Assembly (NCBI GenBank): GCA_965112965.1
Contig: CBCOTE010000019.1
Location: forward strand, 124,001-188,000
Reading direction: 5' to 3'
Length of the DNA stretch: 64,000 bases
From: CBCOTE01 sp965112965
GTDB lineage: Bacteria; Desulfobacterota; Desulfovibrionia; Desulfovibrionales; Desulfovibrionaceae
Shown here: positions 1 to 11,356 of the stretch, piece by piece
Layout of the letters: each line of letters starts with the position of its first letter
Position numbering within the stretch: position 1 is the stretch's first letter
The notes under the pieces: generated by a model
Database searches by the model: none
Seen by the model: only the letters and a program-made list of their open reading frames with translations
What the model was told of the DNA's origin: nothing
Translations under genes and position numbers: made by a program

Positions 1-214
1 CTTGGATGGCGTAAGCTCGGGCAACCATGAGGTCAAAAAGCGGCTGGACCGAGACTGATTCAGTCATGAGTTCACCTTCGGGCCAGTCCAGGTCTAGGTT
101 CTTATAGAGCAGCGGCACGATATTGTTCAAGGTGAGAATGGCGCCAGGGCGCAGGTTCAGAGGTAGGGTCGGGTATTCGAGATGCTGAGAGGGCAGTCTA
201 GGTTTCCAAATCAT
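1..214 (-). CDS. Unidentified protein, N-terminal part, runs off the left edge
   Basis: An open frame enters from the left edge and begins with ATG at 214 on the minus strand. The 71 visible codons read MIWKPRLPSQHLEYPTLPLN onward, with no stop and with codon use like the intact genes of this window rather than like the decayed sequence that follows it. The segment is rich in Leu and Pro, with one acidic stretch (LDLDWPEGELMTES), and shows no signal peptide, membrane segment or motif I can name. I do not recognise the family. The start is supported only by being the first ATG after a stop-rich region. The gene may be intact or broken beyond the edge. Confidence 0.65.
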   Translation of the reverse strand, partial: MIWKPRLPSQHLEYPTLPLNLRPGAILTLNNIVPLLYKNLDLDWPEGELMTESVSVQPLFDLMVARAYAIQ

Positions 215-2052
215 GATGGGGGCTCAATATAAGTAGAACGATTTTTTTATAATAGAATAAGAATTCATCATTAGCCAAGTATTTTTTTGGAGTTGCGGCC
301 GATTTTCTCTCGATCTACAGCGGATTGGAATAAAATTAGGATGAGGGCATATTTGACAGGCTCTAGATAAGGACATATATATAAAATAAATGGATATTTC
401 TAAGATTTTGGTATTCGATATCGACTAGGTTATAGTTTTACTCCCAGTTTTCCGGAATAGTCGGCAGACATCGACTAACCACAGTTTATTTTTTGCTGGT
501 TTATTAGTTTACAAACGACTCCACCATTTCCCCAGGCTTGAACCCTATACTAATTAGGGGCAAAGGTTATAATCTGAACTTATCATTTTACGGCTAACTG
601 CGCAATTATTGATTTACTAAAAAGTGCTATTTAAGCTAGTCTAGTGTTCGATATCCGGTGGAAGGATAGACGGCTCTTTCTAGCTTTTTACCATGAATTT
701 CACTAGCAACTATTTTTAATTTTAGCTGTTTTTTTTCAGTAGTCGAGCTATATATGATTTTTTCGATTTACGGGTCGAAGGACAAAAATATCAGTCGTTT
801 CCGTATGCCCTCTCTACGATATTATTTGGCGCAGATTGGCGTTTCCTCTGCGGTCGTAGCTAGCCAAGTAAATTTAACTGACGCTGTTGTTAGATTCGGC
901 ACTTTGGTTATTTCTACATTGCTTGTGGTGGGGTTGACTTGATTTGGGACCAACCTGTTAACTGGCCTAGTTGTTATTGATCACACCTGTCGAGTACTTT
1001 GTTTCGAACGCGGGCAGCTTGATTTTTTTTGGCCTGCGTCATCTTGTATCTGCTGATTGGGGTGACATTCGTTGCGGCGGGATACTGGTCCGGGCTCAGG
1101 TGGAAGATACTATTTGAATTTTCGTTTTTTTTGAGGGTAGGGCGTTATTCGTTAGGCTAGGAATAAACGGATCCGATGGAACTCAGTGGGCCTGGGATAT
1201 TTTGTTTTGCCGCTGGTCGGGTTAGCTGTTTTTATTTTATTTATTTTTTTATTTTTTGTCTACTTTTAGGTACTTGAGCTGGAAGGTTTCTTCACTATGT
1301 TAGGCGATTTTTCTATGGTTTGGTTGATGCTAACGGCCAGGGCTAACTTTTTTTGTTATTAGTTATTTTTTTTGTTACCCTGCACTGTTGAATATCAACT
1401 GACTGGTATGCCCGCATACCCTTACTATTGCTTTATATTCTGACCGTGCACATTATGGCCACGATTTAAGGCATAATGTTCAACGAGTCCTGGACTTACA
1501 GCTGCTAGCTCTCATCCCTTTGGGCGTTAGCTATGGGCCGTGCATATATTTTTTAGCCAGCTGAGCATTGAGTTGGTTATCTTTTGCCGCATTCTTGTTT
1601 CTGGCCCTGCAAACTGCATAGTCTAGACACTCCTTTTATATACGACGTATTTGCCATTTTTTTTCCTTTTATTGCCATCCGTGTTCCTGGCTGCTCCGGC
1701 CTTCAGTTTAGAGCACAGCCGGTCGAGGTTCATATATGTTTGCGGCTATAATCTGATATGACTCTGATGTAAATATGGATATAGAATGAACATTTTGCTT
1801 ATACACTGAAAAAAAAGTTATTTGTTTACCGGTATGTCGACTCTCGGTTATAGCTGATCGATCCACGACTTACCCTGGAGAATTCACACTTCCGAACTAC
1901 CTATTATGCCATGTTTGTTTCTGAATTATTTTATGTTTCTGCCTCACCTTTGTTTTTATCCGTTTCATATATTCTGACCGGGCAACGTACTCCTAAGCTT
2001 AACGGTTGATGGTTGTTTTTTTGTTTTTAGAGGGGCTGTTACGCCGAGCGGT
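215..2052. other. Decayed intergenic stretch, no identifiable gene
   Basis: About 1.8 kb with stops in all frames, very T-rich on the plus strand, with repeated runs of six to eight T. Short open bits, such as one at 754-942, are hydrophobic but not recognisable. Together with the NSS-like fragment just downstream this could be the 5' part of a dead plus-strand membrane-protein gene, but I could not align it to any family. Confidence 0.5.
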
Positions 2053-2200
2053 TTGGCCGTAGATTTCTGTGGGCAGGTGTTTTTTTCTTTAGCATATGAT
2101 CGTGCTATATTAGGCTATATCTTATCATCTGCAGCCCCAATAGACTACTATAGCCATATTAGTGGGATTTTCAGATGGAGCCTTAAAAAAATGCCCTTAG
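2053..2200 (+). pseudogene. Possible fragment of a sodium:neurotransmitter-symporter (NSS) family gene
   Basis: The translation LAVDFCGQVFFSLAYDRAIL resembles the NSS-family segment that usually reads like VWxxAxGQxFFSLSxGFGIMxAYASY, in which a Gly-Gln-x-Phe-Phe-Ser-Leu core is typical. In this family the full protein has 10-12 membrane helices and about 450 residues; here only this segment is recognisable and no frame stays open long enough. The T-rich flanks on both sides would suit a decayed membrane-protein gene on the plus strand. It could be a chance resemblance, since only about 30 residues support it. Confidence 0.35.
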
Positions 2201-4671
2201 AACTATATATCCTGGCATTAGAGGAGGCCTGGGCTATGTGGCGCGACCTGGTGTTCCTTGAATATTTTCGATTATGGCTAGAGCTAGGAACTATTGGCGC
2301 TGAAGGGCTATATACAGTGGAGCAATCTGGCCGGCATAGTGCTCGTGCGGGTATATAGACAACATTCATGGAACAATTAGTTCTCTATCGCTGGCCGAGG
2401 GATAACCGCTCTAGGTCTATTTTTTTTGGCTCGAGAGAAGTTAGTTGTGCGGGCATCTACGCTAGACCCGAATGGCAGTCCTGATCCGGTCGGTTCTGGT
2501 ATTTTCGCACCTGGTCAGCTTTGGTCATGAAGACTTAATGGAGAAAAGGAAGCCAATGTGCCATTCTAGATCTGGCTAGCCCATATTTGATTTAAGGGGC
2601 ATAGTCTTTTTTCGAGAGAGGGGATTCATTGGGCGCCTCCAGGCTACTACTGAGGCCCACGAAGTGATCTTACGCTCTTTTTTATAAAAATTTTTCATAT
2701 GTTCTCGATCCGGATATCTATCAGCAACATTTTAACTTCAAGCTCTAAACCGCTTTTTAGTGATAGTTTATTTTTTTAGTCCTGGTTAGTGAAAGACAAA
2801 AAAACCAGTCTGGCATACGGATCAAGGAGGGGTAGTAGGGTGCACCCATCATTACAGGGGGGGGCGGTATGGAGTCGATACGGTGCCTCGCTTGGCAAAT
2901 TTAGGCGAGAGAAGAGCTTGTCCAGAAATAGGAATCAGAATAATCGGCTGGTTGATTAGCAATAGTTAGACCAGAGTTTTTCAATGATGGACGATCTGTA
3001 TTTTAGATTTAGTTTTTTTGGACATACATGGCGTATGAGACTGTTATGGCGTCTTAGCCCGAGAGACGTAAGACAGTGATTGCCTGTAAATTTAGTCAAA
3101 AATTCTAGGTCGGGCTTAATCTTGACAGTTGGGTTTTTCTATAAATGACAGTGAAATGAAGATAACCGATATTGACCGGGTTCATTTTTTACCCTGATGT
3201 TACTTTGGCCACGAACTAGGCTAGTTACTAGCAGTTAGCCGAGGCCTATTTAGCCATAACGGCGGCGATGGACAATGGTTGGGTTGGCTTAGACGAAGTT
3301 CTCAGAAAAATTTTTTCTATTTATCCGTCAGAATATACGTGCGAGCGTCCTTATGTATACCGCATGTGGCACTATTACGGCGGCAGGCCTGGGTTATTTA
3401 GTGCATACAGTTCGGCCTTGATTGGCCGGTCCGGGAATACTGTCTACCACATATCGGTAGCTTTAATGATGTTGCCGCGTAGATTGGGTAGTCTTGGCGG
3501 AACCCAAGAGGATCGTCTGGCGCCCATTTGGACAGGTGGTCGTTAGGTAAAAAAATGAGCTTAAGCTACTTATCTTGAAATTAGTTACTGGACGATCATG
3601 GCCCTGCCGTCTTTCCTGGACCTTTAAAAAGAGAAAGACAGGCGCTTAAGGATTAAATTGTCGAATCTACTGTGACAGATATAGAATATTGTTTACAGTC
3701 TTAAGTAGATTATGGCCTGGATGTACAGAATTTTCTGGCATTCGTATTGTTTAGCATGAGTAGGTTATCCAGACATAGGGGTTATACTCCTCGGGATGCC
3801 GTTGAATGAGGCGTACAGCTCGTAGTTCACGGCCGACAGAAAGTTGCCCTTGGCCTGGCCACTTTGATAGTCTACTGGTGATGTAGCACCGGCCTGTTCT
3901 TGGTTATGTCCTCAGGGTATTGGTCATTAAGCAAATAAAGTGATTATGGCGAAGTTGGTCAGAATTCGGTCGGTGCGATCAGCAATTCGCGGCTGGGTTG
4001 GTCATGCTGATGACGCCGAGTAAACCACCTTTTTTGATGTATTCATGCTGGGTATAGCGAGGCAGACGGTAGGTCAGGATCTAGACTGTGTTATGTAGCG
4101 GAAGAGCGGTTCCGTACTTTATCCAACAGACAGGAGTTTGGCGACTTCCTTTTTTTGTCTCACAGTGGGGCAGAGTCTAGTTTTTTATGGAGTCAGTGCG
4201 CTGTTGCCATATGATATTACGGCTAGTGGCCGATTGCAGGAGATGGGGGTTGGAGCTCCGAGTGACCATTTTGGCGATTTGTCAAGCCATGTAGACCATA
4301 CTTGCGTTTTGTGAGTCGGCGGTTGTTGGGCAGCATCGTTCGTATTTGGGATCGTTGTAGTTGGAGCGGGTATTACCAAAAAAATAGTGTAGGCGCATGT
4401 ATACAGATTTTAGGCCTTGGGTATACTCTATCTGAAAAAAAGTTCGGTCCGTGTGCTGTTGGATTATAGTGCTCTGATGTTCAGTATCGGTCGCCTGGCG
4501 TTATAGCAGACCTAGCACGGCTATCCAATCAAAGAGCAATTCGGAGCTCTTGGCGAAGGAAGTGTACTTATTAGGCTTGTGTAGAGGTTAGGTGTCCGCT
4601 GGATCTTTAGGCTATAAGGAATGAATGTGACTAATTTGGTTGTAGGCGAAGCGAATAGAGGCATACGCCTG
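2201..4671. other. Decayed stretch upstream of the 3' end of fliM, nothing assigned
   Basis: About 2.5 kb without a convincing gene. An open run at 3268-3546 on the plus strand (92 codons, Tyr- and Gly-rich) is the longest, but it has no recognisable motif and no ribosome binding site. The sequence carries a G run near 2870 and many T runs. It is most likely one or more pseudogenes too far gone to name. Confidence 0.5.
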
Positions 4672-5652
4672 TTAGGTGTATTGGATTTGTTTTTCGTGTA
4701 TGATCTGGAAGGCATTATTACCTTTTACCGTGACGCAGGTGCCATAGTACTTGAGTACGCCCTCTACTTCGGCCTCGAGTAGAGCATCAATGTTGGTATC
4801 TAGGAGGATTATGTCGCCTTCACGTAATTTGCTAAGTTGTCGGCTGGTGATTTTGGAGCGGCCGTAGTACACTACGAATTCCACGGGAATTTCCAAGACA
4901 CGTTTTTTGAGTCGAGAAATCCAGGTGCGGTCAGTATCCATACGCTCAATCTGGAAGTTAGCATGCAGCTTGGAGTGGATTGGTTTAATAGTAGAGTAGG
5001 GCAAACAGATGACCAGCGAGCCGATGGCATTCTCTAGGGTAACTCCGAAGGTGATGACTACTACTATATCGTTAGGTGGGACAATAGATGTGAGTCTGGG
5101 ATTAGTCTCGGAGCGTATGAGTTTTAGGCTTACCTCATACACTGGTCGCCAAGCCTCTTCCAAGTTATCTAGGGCAATTTTGATGACACGGCTCACGATG
5201 GCCTGCTCGATTTGAGTGAACTTGCGATCTTCAATTTTTGGCTGGGAGCTTGAACTACCAAAGAAGTTTTCCACCATGGCGAAAGCTAGGCGAGAGTCTA
5301 TTGTCATGATGGCCATGCCGCGTAGTGGTTTCATCTTGAAGATGTTTATAGAAGTAGGGACGGGTAGTGAGTACATAAAATCTTCGAATCTAGTCATATC
5401 GATGGAGACGGGGTTCAGTTCCACGCGTTTGTGCACAGTGCTGGAGAGGGCATTGGTGCAGAGCTGAGCGTAGCGGTCGTTGATAATTTCGAGGGTTGGC
5501 ATGTGGCCACGGATGACGTAGTCCTGGTTGACAAAATCGAAGCGCACGACGCTCGAGTCGTCAATCTTGATGTCCGATTCGGCTTCAATTTTGCCGCTAG
5601 AAAGGCCGCATAGGAGAATATTGATTTCATCTTGGGTAAGAATTTTATTCAT
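4672..5652 (-). CDS. fliM: Flagellar motor switch protein FliM
   Basis: FliM is the C-ring component that binds phospho-CheY and, with FliG and FliN, switches rotor direction. The 326-residue product has the usual length for FliM. It opens with MNKILTQDEINILL, the N-terminal CheY-binding motif (LSQDEIDALL type) at residues 5-14. A middle domain follows, with the characteristic FxMxPLRG-like stretch (NIFKMKPLRGMAIMTIDS), then a C-terminal SpoA-like FliN-homology domain ending near VKGNNAFQI. The frame stays open upstream, but ATG 5652 is chosen because the CheY-binding motif begins there; no strong ribosome binding site precedes it. No other flagellar gene is intact nearby, so the gene stands alone amid decayed sequence. 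It reads as functional but isolated. Confidence 0.93.
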   Translation of the reverse strand: MNKILTQDEINILLCGLSSGKIEAESDIKIDDSSVVRFDFVNQDYVIRGHMPTLEIINDRYAQLCTNALSSTVHKRVELNPVSIDMTRFEDFMYSLPVPTSINIFKMKPLRGMAIMTIDSRLAFAMVENFFGSSSSQPKIEDRKFTQIEQAIVSRVIKIALDNLEEAWRPVYEVSLKLIRSETNPRLTSIVPPNDIVVVITFGVTLENAIGSLVICLPYSTIKPIHSKLHANFQIERMDTDRTWISRLKKRVLEIPVEFVVYYGRSKITSRQLSKLREGDIILLDTNIDALLEAEVEGVLKYYGTCVTVKGNNAFQIIHEKQIQYT

Positions 5653-6056
5653 GGCGATAACTTTTGTCGGGTAAGGCGGATAAAGAGGGCAAAAATATCT
5701 CTTATTTTTTACAATACGTATTAACGGATGGGTGGTCAAGATTATCTGTCCTGGACAAAGCAAAGAGCTTAAATAAGTGTATATTAGAGTGTCTCCAGTC
5801 TGTCTGCGTTCCTCGTATAGAGCAGACAGCCCATAACTTCTATGGCCTTCCCTATCCATCTAGGATTAGTAGGGAGAACTTACGATGTTGGTGGACGAGT
5901 GTAGGTGAAAATAGAGCTCGGTCCTTCAATTTACAGCAATTACAGGCGAATTTTTTAGAGGTAAGAAGAGAATCTTTTAAAAGGTATTGTCCTCATTCAA
6001 AGCGGCTATTTTACCCTAATGCGCGTAGCCGCGCCGTTGCGAGGGCGACGGTGAAG
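5653..6056. other. Gene-free stretch upstream of fliM
   Basis: No gene seen on either strand. An open plus-strand frame covers much of this stretch but is antisense to the decayed region and has no family resemblance. A fliM promoter would be expected here; I see no clear sigma-54 or sigma-28 site. Confidence 0.4.
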
Positions 6057-6620
6057 TCAGAGCGATGGGCCTTGGGTCGCTCGTTCGGCGCCATTGTTCG
6101 ACTCGCCACCATTGTCCAAAAAAGTGAGAAAGGTGAGTCCAGTGATCAGATGAATAAGTGGCTGGTGTAAGGAGAATGGGCGTGTGCGAGATATGCAAAG
6201 ACCGGAAAGGCTGTCACTGGCGGCGAAAATCACGGCGGAGGTATCGATACTAAGGTGATCGGTCGCGTGGACTAAGGAATTTAGATAGTTACCCAAGTTA
6301 CCGGTGGTCATGATCCAGAGCAGTCCAGGCTTGAACTGAGTTCGTGGTTGAGGGGAGTGCTGAAGCAGCGTAAAGAAGAGATTGGTGGCTAGACGGCTGG
6401 CGTCGGCGTATAGGGGCAAGGCAGTGATGCCGCCATTCATCGGCGAGGATTATGGCGGCATCGGCGTTATTAGCATGATTATAGCCGATGGCGAAAGGCC
6501 GTAGATGGTTTGGGCCAAAAGCTGAAGTCCGGTTTGGAAGCAGACATATAAGGTAGCATGGCTAAGGCGAAGTAGATACTTTCTTGAAAGACTTGCAGGA
6601 GGGCGGGCTTGGGCAGATTT
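6057..6620 (-). pseudogene. Lysoplasmalogenase-like (YhhN/TMEM86 family) membrane protein remnant
   Basis: On the minus strand the frame ending at 6057 contains AVIFAASDSLSGLCISRTRP followed by LHQPLIHLITGL. This matches the conserved C-terminal part of the YhhN/TMEM86 family, where the pattern is GAllFxxSDsllAlxrF followed by an RPF/PL...l.tYyxAqxLI helix. The intact family has about 210-230 residues and eight helices; only about 120 codons are open here. Higher coordinates (6441-6620) continue in broken frames with hydrophobic pieces. The first part is therefore lost to stops and frame changes. Family members hydrolyse lysoplasmalogens or related lipids; here the gene appears dead. Confidence 0.6.
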
Positions 6621-8349
6621 CGATTTTTTGCCTAGTATATTAGGATTTCCAATTATAGCATGGTGCCGTTCTCATCATGGCATGAGGATCTGGCTTTTTT
6701 GTCTAGGCGGGGGGGGGGTGCGAAGTCTACCTTAGGGGTAGACTGGTGATGTCGGGGGATGCCATATATTTTTATGGCGAAGGTTTGTCCTCGGGCTATT
6801 AGGGCGAGAGACCAGTTAGCGAGGCGGCGAGGAGAGATTATCGGTTCGTATATGGTGGCCAAGGATGCGATATGGGAAGCCGAAGGAACATTGATTATCG
6901 TGTGTGGCTCACTGCCGCTCCTAATTTACGGGTAATGGCCTGGGGAGACAGCCCGTGGGGGCGACAGCAGTCGGATGCGATTGGGACTAGCGGTGTGTGG
7001 TCGATGCGGTTGGAGGAGCTGGTTATGAGTGATGGCTGAGTATAGTTAGATACTTGAGAGTGCAGCTGTCACGGGTGGTTATCCCAACATGGGACAGGGA
7101 GCGGCAGGCGGCCCATAAGGGCAGAATTGGTTGTAGTGAGAGAGGGTGTCTTATCCAACAGATCTAAAGCTTGTAGCCCACCGGACGCGGGTCGGGAAGA
7201 GTCTGATGATTGGATGATCTGGCCCGAGATTTGTCGCTGGAGAGGATAGCTTTGATCAAATCTAGCCCTAGATCTAATGATGAAAAAGGGAATAGATCAG
7301 ACTTTAATTTTTCACATCCATGTAGTCGCTAAGACAAAGTATCAAAAATACATTTCAGTATTTTTAATGATGGCGCTATCGTAGGATGGGACGTAACGTT
7401 TGACGTTATTGATGTTTATGAAAGCATTAATTTATAGGTTGAAGGTGAATTGAGCGTGAGAGACTTAAGGCCATGTTATCGAGTAGGAGGATGTTCATGC
7501 TGTATTTTGAACCCGGGCTATTGGGCGATTTTTCTAGGATGGGTACGGTCTCTGGCTGGCTCTCAAGCATCAGCATGTTGTAATCGCTGGGCCTAATTTA
7601 ACGATGACTCTTGATAGCCCTGAGCATAGTGCTTTAATAATAGTTGCTTTTGTAGAATAGTTGCTGATATTATCACGATATCACGATATTATGATAAAAG
7701 CAAAATAACGTTGGCTCATTCCATATAAAAAATATTATACTAGATGATATAGTGCAAAATCATTTTATATATCAGGCAGGCTGTGTAGCTGAGGGGGGGG
7801 CTCAGCGAGGTTAGCAGCTAGGTAGGCGACAGGGAACTGAAAAAGAGCAAGGATAATTAGTCAACAGAGGCGGCGATAGCCTTGATCTAGTCTACGACGA
7901 TTTTGACCCGGAATTTTGGGCACTTGACTTTAAAGCACGGAGTCGCGAGAGTCTGTCGTCTGGCTGATCAGGTTATTGTGATAGCTGGTGTAGATTATAT
8001 ATGGCAGTTAACCTTTGCTAAACTGCAGCTAAATATTTTAATTTATTTTTTGATATATTTCTTGTTTAAGATTAGTCCTTTAAATATTTATGATTTATTG
8101 CCATAAGAACTATTAGGCTTATCGATCATCTGTATCAAGTTAGATTTACCCGTGGCAGTGACTATAGCGTCCTCTTAATCGATGCAATTTTGTTTAGAAT
8201 GGCCGTATAAATTGATCTAAGGTGATCGTATCGAAATTGGCGCTATCGGGCAGGACCTTAAAAGTTTTCTCCATGGATTCTCCATTAATGATGAGGTCAG
8301 TGGTACATAGGCTACTATATGTGTTTTTTTTTGAAGACCTCGACGTGCC
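6621..8349. other. Decayed stretch, nothing assigned
   Basis: About 1.7 kb of stop-filled sequence. It includes a ten-G run near 6710, an eight-G run near 7793 and a short tandem repeat of ATCACGAT near 7675-7690. A small minus-strand open run at 6653-6862 and a plus-strand one at 7903-8106 show no recognisable domain. Confidence 0.5.
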
Positions 8350-8815
8350 TGCTGCTTGCCCTAGTCAGGAGCTCTTGCGCGGCTATGAATTTGAGATTTT
8401 CTGCGAGTTGGATACGGATGATGAATTATTCCTAGGTAAGACTTAATATGCTGCTGATGCGTTTGACGGCTTAGCCGGCATAGTAGCATAGACGCATATG
8501 ATGTCGAGGATTGGGCTAATTTAGCTATAACTACGGCTTTTATGATTTTGAGGTCGCAGCTTTTATTCACTAGTATGACTTTAGGTATCTGGCGTCGGGC
8601 AGTGCGCAAGTCTTGGGTGAAGTTATTGAAATTAGTGCCCCAGTTTTCATATTGATTGACTAAGGCATTTTTTTGTGTGGGCGTATGTATTCTATCGGAC
8701 TTCGCACAGTGCAGATATGCATTAAAAAAATTGGGGCTGATAAAGTCGATGAATGTAGTCTGTGAGGTGCTCTTATTTGAGCCGGTGGCGTTAGTGACCA
8801 GCATGAGTCTGAGCT
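8350..8815 (-). pseudogene. pilT: Type IV pilus retraction ATPase PilT, decayed
   Basis: PilT is the cytoplasmic hexameric ATPase that retracts type IV pili. On the minus strand MLVTNATGSNKSTSQTTFID aligns with the Walker A region VLVTGPTGSGKSTTLAAMID, and further on KNALVNQYENWGTNFNNFTQ plus LRTARRQIPKVILV aligns with the Asp-box/Walker B region (SLVNQREVG...F..ALRAALREDPDVILVGEMRD). Key residues are damaged: Gly before the P-loop Lys is Asn, and the Walker B end reads VNKSCD in place of VGEMRD. After KLAQ the alignment needs a frame change to reach a fragment like the LHT segment (VYATMPAK), and both ends of the roughly 360-residue family are missing. The region is a pseudogene. It lies about 2.2 kb from a type IV pilin remnant. 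Confidence 0.82.
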
Positions 8816-11017
8816 TTTTTGATTCTTCTCTTGGAGCAGGGCCAACAGAGCTAACTATTCTAGGGTCAGAACCTTAGTATAGTTGGTGTATGACCATAAG
8901 AGAAGGACCCATGTTGACTGAAGGCACTGGCGCTGAAACGCCTCTGGTTGATTGGTTAGCATATGAGATCGTAAGATCTCTAATCTAGCAGGGTCATGAT
9001 AGAGGCAAAAAAATACCCATGAGGCCCATGGCTATGGCTTAGATCTGTAATAGTAGATACTGTCATGGTCTAGCAGGAGGATATTCTGGGGTTTGCCATG
9101 CATCTCAACATATAACCGTTAACCGTTACGAACGTAAAAATAGAGCCTGAGGTTTTCGGGGTGTAAACAAAGGTTTGTGGAGATGATATAGTCGGGCTGG
9201 ACACACATCATGGCGACCCTCCATGGGAATGGATAGGCTTGGAGAAGTTTACTGCGAGTCGAGATTAACTTTTTTCGCAGTCGGTTGGCATTTTTAATAT
9301 TTTTTGTTATCTGTTAAATTTATGATTTTTTTGGTCGGTTAGGGCTTGAGATTTTTTAACCACATATTTTATGTAGACGTCGTTAGAAGCGACGACTTTA
9401 TTAAATACAAACTGCACGATTTAGCCATCGAGAGTCTATATGCCGTATTTTTTCTGGCTTGATAATCAAATTAGGCTGGAGGGTTGTATTTTTTTCTGAT
9501 TAGATTGTGTACTGCGGAAATGGCTATGCTTCAGTGTGGCTAAGCGACCGGGTCATTCGATACACTTAGACAGGAATTGGTTGGCGGCGACGTATAGATG
9601 GGTTTTAAGGCGTAGACATTTTGCACGATGGAGAAGGTTAAGCGGCCGACTTTAGTCGTCATCGGGGATCAACTGATTAATTTTTATTGTCTAGCATTTC
9701 GCTGACTAGGACGATGGGTGGATCCTTGCACAGATCGCTCGTAGTGCGTAAAAATTTTGGCATTTTAGCCCATTCCGCGCTGTTAGACTGGGCAGCCATG
9801 CTTCTGGCGTATGGGTTCGACATAGTTCTTAATGCCAACGACACGGTCTTTTTAGTTTTTTTAGCGTAGTCTTAATGATATAGTTATGGCAATAGACTTG
9901 CCTGAGGCCTGGGCTGGCGACAGAATCAGTCTTTTAATAGTATGTCTAGGCGACTAATGACGTGGGTAGATGGATTTATCGACAGTCAATGTCTTATTCG
10001 TAATGTTTAGAAAGACTACGGCGATGTCACAATTCTGCATGAGGTAAATTTGCATAACAATAGGCTGGGCTGGGGACATTGTAACCGTAGTTGACGTTGC
10101 AGAGGAGTTTTCTTCTGCAGGAATTCATGTTCTAAGGTCTTGCAGTTAGCGCGCTGCAGTTCATCCTGAATACAGATAATTATACTATAATCGGTAAAAA
10201 TATAGGTCAAGTCATCATATCATGGAGTAATTTGAATAAATTATAGGCCTGTACACTGATGGAATTTTCTGCTGATATTGTCTATAGGTGCAATCTATGC
10301 AAATCATCGTCATTTAGCAGGAGGCTAGTCATCCGTTTTGGATATTTAGGTCGTAGAATACGGACACTTAGCGGTAGGGTTAACCTTATATTCTACCCCG
10401 GACCAAAAAATATGCTAGTATATATATTTCTTTTTTTGCGCTGGATTGTCCTGAGAGCTAAAGGAAAAAAATGTAATTGGTGGAGATCGGTTTGGGAGGT
10501 TTGCTTTTTATTGGGTTGAGCAGTCTAGTAAAATGCAGGAGAGAGAATAGCAAGATGATTATAGTTGGGGTAAGAGAACGAAAGTGAGGTAAAAAATTTG
10601 ATGGGCAGAGTGGAGCAGCCCATAAAGCATGAAAGGCCGTTGGTGGATAATATAGCGCTGTATGCGTTGGACAATTCGTAGACGGCGAATCGCCAGGCTT
10701 GACAGGCGATATAAAAAAAATAATGAAATTTATATAGGCTGATATTAACTACCTTATTGTTCCTTTGTCAGTATTATATGTTTTAGTATCGAAATATGGA
10801 CTTTCCTGATCGTCAAATGCTATTTTAGTCTTGGCACGGATAATTTTTAGACCATTTATTATTGGAGTGCTAGAGTAAGTTATGAGGGTGGCAGTAAGCA
10901 ATAGGCGTTCCCTAGCATACACCTTGCTTAATATTAGTAGAGCGAAAATTTGAATTGGAAACCTAAGAAAATCGATAAAAATTAAGGAAGGTTTCCCGAA
11001 ACACGTAGGAGAGAGCC
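8816..11017. other. Decayed stretch between pilT and pilin remnants
   Basis: About 2.2 kb with no assignable gene. The 5' part of pilT on the minus strand should lie just above 8815 but is unrecognisable. Several short minus-strand open runs (for example 10016-10210) and one plus-strand run (10259-10519) carry no motif. Other pilus genes would be plausible here, but I could not align any. Confidence 0.45.
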
Positions 11018-11356
11018 ATAGAAAGGCAACGTGGCTTTATTTTTATAGAGATCGTTGGCGTGCTGGTCGTTTTAGTCACACTGGTTGCCGTGGCCATACC
11101 TAAGTATCGACGGCTGCAGGGTGCTGTAGCTAAAAAGGCTGCAGAGAGCGGTGTAGCCGCTGGCGTGTCGGCCTGTTCCATGTTGTATTCACGTGCTTTG
11201 TTAGACAAAGCTGTAACTTTTAGTTGTACCAATGCAGCGGACGAAGTCCATATTAGTGACGACATCACAGTCGCCATAGTCGCCAGTGGTAACGTTTGCA
11301 TTATCACCAGTACAATCCGTGGGCAGAATGCTGTCGGCATTTGGCTTGCCCCATAA
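11018..11356 (+). pseudogene. Type IV pilin-like gene with ATA in place of the start codon
   Basis: The frame reads IERQRGFIFIEIVGVLVVLV and then TLVAVAIPKYR, the class III/pilin-like N-terminus: a short basic leader, Gly before the cleavage site, Phe+1, Glu+5, a hydrophobic helix and a PKY turn. A body follows with KKAAESGVAAGVSACSM, closely resembling small Desulfobacterota pilin-like proteins. All 112 codons after the first are open to the stop at 11354. The only codon at the expected start position is ATA (11018-11020), preceded by a plausible GGAGAG ribosome site at 11008-11013; a TAG lies in frame just upstream, so no other in-frame start is available before the cleavage site. GFTLIE has become GFIFIE. 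Each change is C-to-T or G-to-A. I read it as recently silenced, though a rare ATA start cannot be excluded. Confidence 0.8.

Noticed and set aside
240..4670. Stop-codon reassignment (TAG read as an amino acid) as an explanation for the broken frames
   Set aside because: The identified remnants also contain TGA and TAA stops, frameshifts and lost catalytic residues, and intact genes end normally.
5653..5859. N-terminal extension of the fliM frame
   Set aside because: The CheY-binding motif at the N-terminus of FliM begins at ATG 5652; the extension has no conserved sequence.
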